Assembly (NCBI GenBank): GCA_965216135.1
Contig: CBDCFL010000023.1
Location: 1-64,000 of the forward strand
DNA from: CBDCFL01 sp965216135
GTDB lineage: Bacteria > Pseudomonadota > Alphaproteobacteria > Rhodobacterales > Rhodobacteraceae
Direction of reading: 5' to 3'
Length of the DNA: 64,000 nucleotides
The position numbers and the translations under genes are program-made. Position 1 is the stretch's first letter; every line of letters begins with the position of its first letter. Positions 34,605 through 43,722 of this stretch are shown in pieces. The notes under the pieces were generated by a model. That model was not told the origin of the DNA. It was given only the letters and a program-made list of their open reading frames with translations, and ran no database searches.

Positions 34605-34713
34605 TCTCGATCAGGTAGGAACAGCCCACAGCCGACGTCGATCTTGGTCTTCAACGCCGCATTGCAAATTCATAGAAGCCGCCGTTGGCGCAGTCGATCC
34701 AGTATCGTTAACA

Positions 34714-34755
34714 CTTGAAATTCGGCGCTTGCAACACCGCAAACTCGCCGCATAA
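34714..34755 (+). pseudogene. 3' tip of an IS3 orfB
   Basis: LEIRRLQHRKLAA then TAA, the same C-terminus as orfB at 37470-37510, directly upstream of a second, near-complete copy of the same IS. Confidence 0.7.
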
Positions 34756-34854
34756 TACTATCAACCAGTGTCTGACATCAGCGCCTATGGGTCCATTTAG
34801 CGCGATTTGATAAGAGAGAGTTTCTGGCTCATCGTAACCACTGAGGAGTGGACG

Positions 34855-35229
34855 ATGAGACATACAACTGGAACACGCAAAAGCCCTGGCGAGAAGATCG
34901 TCAAAGACATCAAACGCGCCACGCGCAAACAGTATTCGTCAGAAGAAAAGATCCGGATCGTGCTGGACGGCCTTCGTGGCGAAGACAGCATCGCAGAGCT
35001 GTGCCGCCGTGAGGGGATTTCTCAGGGCGTCTATTACAAATGGTCGAAGGATTTCATGGAGGCTGGCAAGCGACGACTGGCGGGGGATACTGCGCGTTCT
35101 GCAACCGCTGACGAAGTCAAAGACCTGCGCCGCGAAGCCCGTGATCTGAAGGAAGTTGTGGCAGAGCAAACGCTCGAACTCCGGATTCTCAAAAAAAGCA
35201 TGATCGGCGATGGGGGCGACCACGAATGA
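34855..35229 (+). CDS. IS3-family OrfA
   Basis: 124 residues from ATG 34855 (GAGGAGTGGACG ribosome site). Helix-turn-helix KQYSSEEKIRIVLDGLRGED ... CRREGISQGVYYKWSKDFME and a leucine-zipper-like tail VKDLRREARDLKEVVAEQTL. Its stop overlaps the orfB ATG in an ATGA. Confidence 0.85.
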   Translation: MRHTTGTRKSPGEKIVKDIKRATRKQYSSEEKIRIVLDGLRGEDSIAELCRREGISQGVYYKWSKDFMEAGKRRLAGDTARSATADEVKDLRREARDLKEVVAEQTLELRILKKSMIGDGGDHE

Positions 35230-35502
35230 GGTATGCTGCATCCGAGAAGCTGGAGATCATCAGGCTGGTTGAAGGGTCGCACCTGCCGGCCCGTCAAACA
35301 TTGGCAAAATTAGGCATACCGCGCACCACTTTCTACCGATGGTATGATCGTTACCTGCAGCGAGGTGAGGCTGGTTTAAAAGATCAATCTCCCAAGCCAA
35401 AGCACGTTTGGAACCGCATCCCTTGACCTGCTCCCCGAAAACTGGTCCATTTGAAAGGAGGATCTGTTCGCTTAATGTTCACGAGAACGAGGAGAACAGA
35501 GA

Positions 35503-35770
35503 ATGCGCAAGTCACGGTTTAGCGAAGAGCAGATTGTTCGGATCATTCAGGAGTATGCGGCGGGTGCGAAAGTGTCCGAGTTGTGCCGTAAGCACGGTAT
35601 GTCGGATGCCACCTTTTACAAATGGAAAGCCAGGTATGGCGGCCTTCAGATTTCCGATGTCAGGCGGCTGAAAGACCTGGAATCGGAGAACGGCAAAGCT
35701 GAAGAAGCTGCTGGCCGAAACCATGCTTGATAATGCTGGCCTGAAAGGGCTTCTGGCAAAAAACTTCTGA
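35503..35770 (+). pseudogene. IS407-type OrfA with a one-base insertion
   Basis: Starts MRKSRFSEEQIVRIIQEYAA with the HTH RKHGMSDATFYKWKARYGG. Near 35697 an extra A (GGCAAAGCTGAAG where GGCAAGCTGAAG is expected) shifts the frame. The original frame resumes KKLLAETMLDNAGLKGLLAK to the stop at 35768. The downstream AAAAAAC (35759-35765) is the usual -1 slippery site for making the OrfAB fusion, so the insertion probably inactivates the element. Confidence 0.7.
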
Positions 35771-35796
35771 AGCCTGCAAGCCGCCGGGAAGCAGTC

Positions 35797-36663
35797 ATGG
35801 TTCTTTGCCGTGACTATCAGTTTTCAACTCGGCGGGCCTGTGGGCTGATTGGGTTTTCCAGATCGAGTAATGAATACAGAGGAAGGCCGGATCGCCATGC
35901 GAGGATACGGGAACGGCTGGTCACGCTTTCCGGCAAACACCGACGCTATGGCTATCGCATGTTGCATGCCAAGCTTGGCCAGGAGGGTTTCAAGGTGAAC
36001 GTGAAAGTGGTGGAGCGACTTTACCGAGAGGAGCGCCTGACCCTGCGCCGCCGCAATCGCAAGAAAATCCCCAAGGGCGTGCGCGAAGGTGCCTGGTGCC
36101 CGATCGCCGCCAACCAGCGGTGGAGCCTGGACTTCACCATGGATGCGCTCGCCAACGGCAGGAAGTTCCGCACCGTCAATCTGAAAGACGACTGCACACG
36201 GGAATGTCCGGCGATTGATGTGGCCCTGTCGATCCCCGGCTCCCGTGTGGTGGAAATGCTGGAACGGGTGGCTCGTGAGCGGGGGTACCCGGATGTTCTG
36301 ACCGTTGACAATGGGCCTGAACTACGAGGCCGCGCGCTTGATGGCTGGGCAGATGATCACGGCGTGCAGCTCTACTTCATCGACCCGGGCAAGCAGACCC
36401 AGAACGCCTACATCGAAAGTTTCAACGGCCGGTTTCGCGAAGAATGCCTGAACTTGAACTGGTTCACCTCGCTGGCCGAGGCAGAAAGGATCATCGAGGA
36501 CTGGCGGATCGATTACAATCAAAACCGGCCCCACTCTTCGCTGAACTATCAAACCCCGGAAGAATTTGCCGCAAACAGGCCTTTCCATAAACCGCAATGG
36601 GCAGCGACGCTTGAGCTATCTGAAGGCTCCGCGCCACCGCCCATTGCTCACGCCGCCGAATAA
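35797..36663 (+). CDS. IS407-type OrfB transposase
   Basis: 288 residues. DDE integrase core: RWSLDFTMDALANGRKF (D), VLTVDNGPELRGRALDGW (D), TQNAYIESFNGRFREECLN (E), then NYNQNRPHSSLNYQTPEEF-like tail (YNQNRPHSSLNYQTPEE). The coding part is intact; expression would need the OrfAB frameshift. Confidence 0.9.
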   Translation: MVLCRDYQFSTRRACGLIGFSRSSNEYRGRPDRHARIRERLVTLSGKHRRYGYRMLHAKLGQEGFKVNVKVVERLYREERLTLRRRNRKKIPKGVREGAWCPIAANQRWSLDFTMDALANGRKFRTVNLKDDCTRECPAIDVALSIPGSRVVEMLERVARERGYPDVLTVDNGPELRGRALDGWADDHGVQLYFIDPGKQTQNAYIESFNGRFREECLNLNWFTSLAEAERIIEDWRIDYNQNRPHSSLNYQTPEEFAANRPFHKPQWAATLELSEGSAPPPIAHAAE

Positions 36664-37515
36664 TGGCAAACAAAAGAGGAACAGAGTCTACCTAAAAGTG
36701 GCCCTCAAATTGGGGGCAGGTCACCGTGACGAGGTGCGGCGCAAGGTCGTAAAATTGGCATTGAAGGAAACTGAGCTGTCGCCGCGAGAGCTGGCGGTGA
36801 CGTTCACGGATACCAAAAAGTACTTTATATCAGAGGCTTCAGTGTATCGTGTGCTGAAGGCGCACGACCTGATCACCAGCCCGGCTTTCATCGTGATCAA
36901 AGCCGCCAGCGAGTTCAAAGACAAGACCACAGCCATCAATCAGCTTTGGCAGACCGACTTTACCTATCTCAAGGTTCTCGGTTGGGGTTGGTTCTATCTC
37001 AGCACGATCCTGGACGATTACAGCCGCTACATCATTGCCTGGAAGCTTTGCACCAACATGAGGACAGAAGATGTGACGGACACGCTGGATCTGGCGTTAC
37101 AGGCTTCAGGCTGCGATCAGGTCCATGTCGTTCACAAGCCGCGACTGCTGAGTGACAACGGCTCCAGCTACGTCTCGGGCGACCTGGCCGAATGGCTGAG
37201 CGACAAAGGCATGAGGCATTCTCGCGGGGCGCCATATCATCCACAGACCCAAGGCAAGATCGAACGCTGGCATCAGACCCTGAAGAACCGCATTCTGCTG
37301 GAAAATTACTTCCTGCCAGGCGACCTAAAGCACCAGATCGAAGCCTTCGTCGATCACTACAACCATCACCGGTATCATGAGAGCCTGAACAACGTCACGC
37401 CATCCGACGTCTACTTCGGACGGGCACAAGCCATTCTAAACCAACGAGAAAGGATCAAACGCAAAAGACTTGAAATCCGGCGCTTGCAACACCGCAAACT
37501 CGCCGCATAATACTT

Positions 37516-37653
37516 TCAACCAGATGAGTCAGATACTCGCCTAATTTACGCCGCCTCTGGAACCAAAACCTCTGATGACGGACATCAACCAGATGAGTCA
37601 GATACTCGCCTAATTTACGCGGCCTCTGGAACCAAAACCTCTGATGACGGACA
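37516..37653. repeat. 69-bp tandem duplication
   Basis: The segment starting TCAACCAGATGAGTCAGATA (37516) and ending GATGACGGACA is repeated at 37585-37653 with one C/G difference. It includes the outer end region of the IS3 element, so a slip or IS-end event duplicated it. Confidence 0.85.
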
Positions 37654-37708
37654 CGGGCAAATATGCCACCTTTCAAAGACAGAAATCGTATAAGTAAGGG
37701 AGAGTATA

Positions 37709-37873
37709 ATGAAAAAGATCGTTATTGTTACAATCGCAGTGGCTTTGCTATCGACTGCAGCTATGGCTGCTAAAGGCGGCGGTGGCCGCCCTGACATGGC
37801 GCAAGCCGGTGGTGCGAGTGCGAAAAATTCCGAAGAAGCCATTGCGGCTGTTGAAAAATTACTGGAGGGTTAA
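37709..37873 (+). CDS. Small secreted peptide (54 aa)
   Basis: ATG 37709 behind AAGGGAGAG. MKKIVIVTIAVALLSTAAMA is a clean signal peptide; the mature 34 residues are Gly/Ala-rich (KGGGGRPDMAQAGGASAKNS) with a short helix EEAIAAVEKLLEG. It lies 3 bp before the DUF1330 gene, so it is co-transcribed. Function unknown. Confidence 0.6.
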   Translation: MKKIVIVTIAVALLSTAAMAAKGGGGRPDMAQAGGASAKNSEEAIAAVEKLLEG

Positions 37874-37876
37874 ATT

Positions 37877-38161
37877 ATGGCTGTTTATGCGATAGTTCAT
37901 ATCGATGTTAACGATGCTGACGAATATGCGAAATATGCTGAAATCGCCGGACCGGCTGTTGCCAAGTATGGCGGCACATTTTTGGCCCGTGGCGGCGAGT
38001 GTGTGCAAATGGAAGGCAAGGGCCGTGCCCGCAACGTGATTATTCGTTTCGGCGACATGGAAACGGCCAAAAAGTTTTACCATTCACCTGAATACCAAGA
38101 AGCATTGTCTTATGGACTGCCAGCGGCGGACCGCGAATATACCTTCGTTGAGGGCGTATAA
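37877..38161 (+). CDS. DUF1330 ferredoxin-like fold protein
   Basis: 94 residues: MAVYAIVHIDVNDADEYAKY, VAKYGGTFLARGGECVQMEG, NVIIRFGDMETAKKFYHSPE, a dimeric alpha-beta barrel (DUF1330) protein. Role unknown; members often sit near oxygenase or stress genes. It starts 3 bp after the peptide gene, with GGAGGG upstream, and is followed immediately by a second DUF1330 gene. Confidence 0.8.
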   Translation: MAVYAIVHIDVNDADEYAKYAEIAGPAVAKYGGTFLARGGECVQMEGKGRARNVIIRFGDMETAKKFYHSPEYQEALSYGLPAADREYTFVEGV

Positions 38162-38287
38162 ATGACGGCTTATATCATTGCGCGCATCGATGTGACGGAC
38201 CTTGAGGGTTATGTAGAATACGCCTCGCAGACTGTTGCTATTGCCGAAAGCTTTGGCGGCAAGTTTTTGGTTAAGGCCGGGGCGTAA
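38162..38287 (+). pseudogene. Second DUF1330 gene, truncated
   Basis: MTAYIIARIDVTDLEGYVEY ... FGGKFLVKAGA stops at 38285, less than half of the normal length. The sequence then changes abruptly to AT-rich restriction-gene DNA, so this is a recombination junction. Confidence 0.75.
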
Positions 38288-38511
38288 CAAATATTAAAGA
38301 AGAGTTTGGAAAGGAACAAATTGCGGAAATGAAGAGACGAGCAGAATTAATGTGTGCGCGCGTTCCAGAATATTCTTTGAATTTTAAAAGTGGTCCAATT
38401 TCATTAAATGGCACAACCACTCTTGCAAAAGAATATGAACCAGCCGTTGCTTATTTTTCGTCATATCAAACTAAAGTATTGCCAACTTCACGAGTTTTGG
38501 AGCGTGACTTA

Positions 38512-39673
38512 TACCAGCGGCATTTAACATTGACCGATATGGGCCCATTTTCGCATTCCGATTGATGTGATGGTTTCGGGCTGTGCGATGAGCTTGTTCC
38601 AAGCTTCGCATCCAGCATCGACGATGGCATTGTAGTCTTCGAACACGCGGTTGGAGAGCCAATTGGCGCGCAAGTACTGCCAGATATTTTCCACCGGGTT
38701 CAGTTCCGGAGCGCGCGATGGCAGCAGGATGATGGTGAGGTTCTTCGGGACTTTGAGTTTGCCGGTGGTGTGCCATCCGGCCCGATCCATCAGCACAACC
38801 GCATGGGCCTTTCGGGCGACGTGGCGGCTGATCTCGTCGAGATGCATCTGCATGGCTTGCGCGTCCGCCCAAGGCAGCATGAGCGCCGCCCCCTTGCCGT
38901 GAGCCGGACAGATGGCGCCGAACAGATAGGCGTTGTGATAGCGCTGATCGGCCGGCTGGCGGGGGCGCGTGCCCTTTCTCGCCCACAGGCGCGTCAGGCC
39001 ATTCTTCTGGCCAAGGCGTGCTTCGTCCTGGAACCAGATCTCCACCGGCGTTCCCGCCGGCAGGTCAGCTATATGCACCTGGAGCGTGTCGGCGAAGTTT
39101 TTTTAAACGCCTCGATGATCCGCTTATCCTGCCTGGGATGCTGCGGGCGGGCGCTGATATGGGCAAAGCCCAGTTCGCCAAGCAGTCTGGATATCCCGCG
39201 CTCGGAATAGATGACGCCAAAGCGCGCCTCGATCACCCGCTTCAGGTCGATCCGCCGCCAGCGGACAACCCCGTCCACCGCCGGATCGGGGCCGGTCTCG
39301 ACAATCTCGCCAAGTTCTTTCATCTGGACATCGCTCAGGTAGCGCGTCCGGCCCGCGCCCTTGCGGTTGGTGAGGCCATCCGGTCCCTCTTCGTTGAACC
39401 GGTGAACCCAGTCCCGCAGGGTTTGGCGATCCATCCCACCGATCCTTGCGGCCTCTCCACGGCTCATGCCATCGTAGACCGCCGCAAGAGACAACAGACG
39501 GCGGCTCTGCCGGGCATCCTTGCAACGGCTGGCGAGTTTACGAAGGTGGCGGGCATCAAAGTCGCGACGAAGCGGAACACTGGCTGGCATGGCGATCCTC
39601 CTTTGCCAACCTTGAATCAGATCAAAACCGATTTGGGAATCCCCACAGAGTCAGAAATTGATGCCGTTGGTAT
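38512..39673 (-). mobile_element. IS630-family element, copy 3 (1162 bp)
   Basis: Same ends as copies 1 and 2. TA precedes it (38510-38511). On its right is a fragment of an aldolase gene, and the next TA that restores the target gene frame is at 39821-39822, so the transposed unit may extend to 39820. Confidence 0.8.
38524..39590 (-). pseudogene. IS630-family transposase (copy 3), frameshifted
   Basis: Identical to copies 1 and 2 except for loss of one T in a poly-T run near 39098-39105. This splits the reading into 39069-39590 and 38524-39078. The DDE residues are all present, but the protein would be interrupted at about residue 170. Confidence 0.9.
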
Positions 39674-39675
39674 TA

Positions 39676-39820
39676 TCGCCATCTTGCGCGGGATCACCCC
39701 CGACGAGGCCGTCCCAGTTGCCGAGTTGTTATTTGAGGAGGGGTTTCGGATCGTCGAAATCCCGTTGAACTCGCCCGATCCGCTGAAAAGCATTGAACAG
39801 GTTGCGAGGGCCCTTGGTAT
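39676..39820 (+). pseudogene. KDPGal/KDPG aldolase N-terminal fragment
   Basis: The frame reads IAILRGITPDEAVPVAELLF, EEGFRIVEIPLNSPDPLKSI and EQVARALG. This is the start of 2-dehydro-3-deoxy-6-phosphogalactonate aldolase (DgoA/Eda family), including the Glu of the IVEIPLN strand. About 48 codons remain; no catalytic Lys. It lies between the IS630 end and the second half of the restriction-like gene. Confidence 0.75.
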
Positions 39821-40303
39821 TACTGCAAATTGTTAAACTTTATGATTTGTTGGTTGCGAGTGGCGGTACTGATAATTTGGACGCATTTGAAAGTCTTTCA
39901 ACAACTGACGTAAACGATAAAAAACAGATTATTGTTGAGAGGCGGAGGTATGTAAGGCATCAAAAAATTTAAAGAAATTCAAAGGCTGCAAAGGCAGCAA
40001 AGAAAATGGTGCTGTCAGACGAATCCGAACCAGTCTCTATTTTCCTAGCGGCGGCAAGTATCAGGTCGCGCCCAACTGACGCCACTCTGCAAGAGCGGCG
40101 GTCCGGTTTAGCTTGAAATTGGTCCTGCTATAGAGATGGCGTTCCAGGTTGAAATGATTATGGACAGAGGCGTGGACGGCGACGAATGTCTGTAGGGTGC
40201 ATATTCCGGGATATCCGCCCACCTATTCCGACAACATCCGCCCATTTGTACCGGGGTATCCGCCCAGCTTTGACGCGTTGCCGTGAGGCCTTGGTTTTTG
40301 ATA

Positions 40304-41062
40304 TCAGTTTTCTGGCGTTTCGTCACGTAGTTGAGGGTCTTTCTTTCGGAAGGATTGTCCGTCGAGTTCGAGCCGGTAGGCGTTGTGCACCAGCCGGTCG
40401 AGGATGGCATCTGCGAAGGTGGGTTCACCAATAATTTCGTGCCAAGTATTAAGCGGGAGTTGACTTGTGATTAGGATGGAACCGTTGCCGTATCTGTCTT
40501 CGACGATCTCCATCAAGTCGCGCCTTTGGCTAGCGTTCAGACGGTCCGGCCCCCAGTCATCCAAGATCAGTAGCTGGGTTTTGGTCAGTGCCTTGAAGAC
40601 ACGCGGAAAGCGTCCGTCACCGTGGGCCAACTCCAACTCGTCAAACAATCGCGTGGTGCGTTTATAGAGGACGGTCACGCCGTCGCGGCACGCCGCTTGG
40701 GCCAACGCGCAGGCCAGCCAGGTTTTGCCGACACCGCAGGGGCCAGTGATCATCAAGTTGCGCTTGTCTTTGATCCATTTGCCGCTGAGCAGGCTTTGGA
40801 ACAACGCCTTATCCAGCCCTCTTCGCGTTTTGTAATCCACATCCTCGGGCGCGGCCCCGATATGGCGCAATCGTGCTGTGCGCATGCGGCTCTCAAACCG
40901 TTTTGTCTCTCGACTGATGGCTTCGCGATCAATTAGCAGGCCGAGCCATTCGGCGTGTGTCAGATCGGCGGAACCGTCCTGTGTTTGCAGTTCTGTGAAG
41001 GCCTCGGCCATGCCATCGAGCTTCAGTGCTCGGAGGGTATCAAGGGTTGGGTGTGTCAACAT
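40304..41062 (-). CDS. istB: IS21 helper ATPase IstB
   Basis: 252 residues from ATG 41062. Walker A GPCGVGKTWLACALAQAA, Walker B LLILDDWGPDRLN and the arginine-rich C-terminus. AAA+ regulator of target choice for IstA. 14 bp downstream of istA. Confidence 0.9.
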   Translation of the reverse strand: MLTHPTLDTLRALKLDGMAEAFTELQTQDGSADLTHAEWLGLLIDREAISRETKRFESRMRTARLRHIGAAPEDVDYKTRRGLDKALFQSLLSGKWIKDKRNLMITGPCGVGKTWLACALAQAACRDGVTVLYKRTTRLFDELELAHGDGRFPRVFKALTKTQLLILDDWGPDRLNASQRRDLMEIVEDRYGNGSILITSQLPLNTWHEIIGEPTFADAILDRLVHNAYRLELDGQSFRKKDPQLRDETPEN

Positions 41063-41076
41063 TTTCTGTCCTTTCT

Positions 41077-42606
41077 TCAATGGAAGTATCCGGCACCACG
41101 GATGTTGGGGTGTGTGATCGCGGGGCCGTCCGTGGTGGGTTTGCGGCGTTGGCGATCCAATCCATTCTTCAAAATGGAATGCAGGGATTGGTAGGTATAG
41201 CTGTTGATGTGAAGTGCACGCTCGCAGGCCGCATCGAGGCGCTCGGGTCCGAATGTTTTGGCAAGCCGCAAGACGCCCATGCAAGTTCGATATCCTTGCT
41301 CTGGATGTCGCCGCTTGCGCATGACCATCTCGACAAAGGTCTCGACGTTGGGCCCGACCCGGGCCGCCTGTGTGCGGATGCGTTCTGGTGTCCAGTCGGT
41401 ACGGAAGCGGTGGTTTGCTGGCATGTGATCACGGATGGTGGAATGTTGCCGGTTGCCCGACGTCCGTTGATGCGCCGCAACACGCTGACCTTTATGATAA
41501 ACTTCGACCGTGCGCGGTGTGACCCGGGCCCAAAGCTCTTGGCGCATAAGCTGATGGGGCACTGAGTAATAGTGGTGTCCTATATCGACATGGTAATCGA
41601 GACCGGCGCGGCACTTCTTCCATTCCGCATAGACGTAGGGTTCATGGGGCAGCGACTTCAGTGCAGGTTTGTCCAGCGTTTCAAACAAGGCCCTGCGGCT
41701 GGCACCCAGGTGCCGGGTGACCTTGTTGTTCAGTTGGTCGCGCAAGGGTCGGATCGCCGCGTTTAGCTCATCGAGACTGAAGAATGTCTGATTGCGCAGG
41801 CGTGCCAGAATCCAACGTTCGGCCAGCAGAACAGCACCTTCGACCTTTGCTTTATCCTTGGGTTTGCGGGGCCGTGCGGGCACAATTGCAGTATCGTAAT
41901 GCGCCGCCATATCCCCGTAAGTGCGGTTGATCGCCGGGTCATAAAAACAGGCTTTGATGACGGCGGCTTTGAGATTATCCGGCACAACTTGCGCAGGTAC
42001 GCCACCCAAGAACGCAAATGCTCGAACGTGACTGGATATCCAATCGGGAAGGCTCTGTGTCCAAGTGGCTTCAACATAGGTGTAGTTCGATGCGCCAAGT
42101 GCCGCGACAAAGATTTGGGCCGTGCGTATCTCGCCCGTCTTAGGGCAGGCAACATCTATGGTGTGGCCCGCATAATCAACAAACAGGCGTTCACCAGCAG
42201 GGTGTCGCTGCCGCATCACTGGCGAGAGTTTGCCCTCCCAACGAGTATAGAGCTCGCAATACCGGCTGTAGCCATAGCCGTCTGTGTGAACCTCTCGATA
42301 CTCCTGCCACAACAGCGAAAGCGTCACCCCTTTGCGCCGTAGCTCGGCGTGCACATAGGTCCAATCCGGCTGAGGGATCGGTTGAGAACTGTCCGCAGAA
42401 CGCCGTGGGAAAAGCACATGTTCCAAATCGGCATCCGACAGCGCATCGGGCAACGGCCAGCTCAAACCAGCATCACGGGCGCGGCCTAAATACTCACGCA
42501 GGGTCGTGCGACCAATCGCCAAACTCAGCGCCATCTCGCGCGTCGACAAACCTTCAAAGGACAGGCGCAAAGCCTCTCGTATCTTCCGCATCGATAATCT
42601 CTTCAT
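41077..42606 (-). CDS. istA: IS21 transposase IstA
   Basis: 509 residues: N-terminal HTH (LSFEGLSTREMALSLAIGRT), DDE core GERLFVDYAGHTIDVACPKT (D), VVPDNLKAAVIKACFYDP (D) and KPKDKAKVEGAVLLAERWIL (E), then the Mu-type beta barrel. Intact. Confidence 0.95.
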   Translation of the reverse strand: MKRLSMRKIREALRLSFEGLSTREMALSLAIGRTTLREYLGRARDAGLSWPLPDALSDADLEHVLFPRRSADSSQPIPQPDWTYVHAELRRKGVTLSLLWQEYREVHTDGYGYSRYCELYTRWEGKLSPVMRQRHPAGERLFVDYAGHTIDVACPKTGEIRTAQIFVAALGASNYTYVEATWTQSLPDWISSHVRAFAFLGGVPAQVVPDNLKAAVIKACFYDPAINRTYGDMAAHYDTAIVPARPRKPKDKAKVEGAVLLAERWILARLRNQTFFSLDELNAAIRPLRDQLNNKVTRHLGASRRALFETLDKPALKSLPHEPYVYAEWKKCRAGLDYHVDIGHHYYSVPHQLMRQELWARVTPRTVEVYHKGQRVAAHQRTSGNRQHSTIRDHMPANHRFRTDWTPERIRTQAARVGPNVETFVEMVMRKRRHPEQGYRTCMGVLRLAKTFGPERLDAACERALHINSYTYQSLHSILKNGLDRQRRKPTTDGPAITHPNIRGAGYFH

Positions 42607-43722
42607 TGGGCTCTCTTCCGTTCAAAATGAACGGCAAAGTAGCCCGCTACAGATCACCTCGCAGCAGCGCATCAAGGGGTGGGCGGATGCCCCGGAATCC
42701 CCGGGCGGATCAGATCGGTACGGGTGGGCGGATTAAATCGGAATCACCGGGCGGATGTGCCCGGAATGCGCAGTAGGGTTCGCATGCGCCTAAAGCGCGG
42801 CATTGCCCGTTCTCGCCTTCGAAATGGCTGGTGTGAATTCTCGGCCCGATTGTTGAGCCAGTGGCCAGTTTCCTGTTTGTCTGCGTTGCCCATGACCTTC
42901 ATCGCAGCGCCGTAGGAGCGGAGCTTGTCGGTGACTAGCACATCAACATTGCCATGGCGTTTCATGGTTTTCCTGAGGAATTTCAATGCTGATTTGCGAT
43001 CTTGGCGCTTTGTTACATAGGACTCCAATACCTCGCCTTCATGATCAACGGCCCGCCAAAGATAGTGTCGCTCCCCGTTGATTTTCACGAACACCTCGTC
43101 CAGATGCCACTGCCAGTTCGAAAATGCACGCTGTCGGCTAATACGATTTCTCCGGATCTCTGCTGCAAACATTGGACCGAACCTGTTCCACCAAAATCGA
43201 ACAGACTCGTGGCTGATTTCAATCCCCCGTTCATGCAGAAGATCTTCGACATTTCGAAGCGATAGTGGAAACCGAACGTACATCATCACTGCTAGCTTGA
43301 TGATCTCTGGGCTCGTTTTGAAATACTTGAATTGGTCGCGTTTTGTCATGAGTTGACGCTATGAGACCGCCCTGCTCGCCTCAAGCTGATTTGCTCTGAC
43401 AGTGCCGAGATTTGTTCAATCGCATCTTGGCGGCGATCCAGCGACTGCGTGCACCGCCAGTTTCCGTATGACCGCTCCAGCGATAAAACCTGAGCGAAAG
43501 CGGCTCGACGGGTCTGCCTAAACGAGTGTCGATCAGACCGAAATCCGCATCAACCCCGCCCCTGAGGCCAGAGGTCACCCTCAGGTCGTGCGTCAGATGC
43601 GCAGATCACAATACAACGTGTCCAAGAGCCTTGATCGGGGCGCAAAACAGCGACAAGATGCAAGAGAGGGCATTCTACTTGGGGAATGTCGGTGTACCCA
43701 AAGCACGGTCAGGAATTCCGAA

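Larger units (their letters stand above)
35424..36723 (+). mobile_element. IS3-family (IS407-type) element nested in the IS3 element
   Basis: TGACCTGCTCCCCGAAAACT at 35424 and the reverse complement of the right end, TGACCTGCCCCCAATTTGAG, are matching ends. Flanks CCCT (35420-35423) and CCGT (36724-36727) resemble a 4-bp duplication with one change. 1300 bp. Confidence 0.85.
35226..37510 (+). pseudogene. IS3-family OrfB (transposase), split by insertion
   Basis: The N-terminal part (35226-35423: YAASEKLEIIRLVEGSHLPA ... KHVWNRIP) and C-terminal part (36728-37510: DEVRRKVVKLALKETELS, LWQTDFTYLKVLGWG, LLSDNGSSYVSGDLAEWL, QTQGKIERWHQTLKNR with D, D, E) join in frame once 35424-36727 is removed. 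The reconstructed orfB is complete. Confidence 0.85.
34757..37540 (+). mobile_element. IS3-family element interrupted by another IS3-family element
   Basis: orfA (34855) and orfB (35226-37510, split) belong to one IS3-group element. It is interrupted at 35424-36723 by an IS407-type element with its own ends. The outer ends are approximate, near TGTCTGACATC (34768) and TGAGTCAGATAC (37523). Confidence 0.7.
38281..40007 (+). pseudogene. McrB-N (DUF3578) / HNH restriction-like gene, interrupted
   Basis: Two separated pieces, 38281-38511 and 39821-40007, form one frame when the 38512-39822 insertion is removed. GVTNIKEEFGKEQIAEMKRR, KSGPISLNGTTTLAKEYEPA and LPTSRVLERDL are followed by LQIVKLYDLLVASGG and VERRRYVRHQKI-RNSKAAK. 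This is the end of an MrcB_N-type domain and the start of an RRRY..H..IERN HNH region seen in type IV-like restriction proteins. A TAA stands where Glu is expected (39968), and the 3' end is cut by an IS6 element. Distinctly AT-rich compared with its surroundings. Confidence 0.6.
40198..42772 (-). mobile_element. IS21-family element, copy A
   Basis: TGCATATTCCGGGATATCCG (40198) and the reverse complement TGCGCATTCCGGGCACATCC (42772) are the ends; target duplication GTAGGG at 40192-40197 and 42773-42778. Contains istA and istB. Repeated internal CCGCCCA/GGGCGGAT motifs near each end are the multiple transposase-binding sites usual in IS21. Confidence 0.9.
40061..43349 (-). pseudogene. IS6-family transposase split by IS21
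   Basis: The 42773-43349 part gives MTKRDQFKYFKTSPEIIKLA ... DEVFVKINGERHYLWRAVDH ... VTDKLRSYGAAMK ... RFRRMRTL, and 40061-40197 gives QTFVAVHASVHNHFNLERHL ... AALAEWRQLGAT. They join at a GTAGGG duplicated on both sides of the IS21. Catalytic D, D, E are present in the first part. Confidence 0.85.
40008..43406 (-). mobile_element. IS6-family element 1, carrying an IS21 insertion
   Basis: Ends GGTGCTGTCAGACGAATC (40008) and the reverse complement of the right end, GGCACTGTCAGAGCAAATC (43406). The transposase gene is split by IS21 copy A. No target duplication around the IS6 element, consistent with replicon fusion or deletion events. Confidence 0.75.

Noticed and set aside
41026..41565. 179-codon plus-strand frame in IS21
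   Set aside because: Antisense to istA/istB with no recognised motif.
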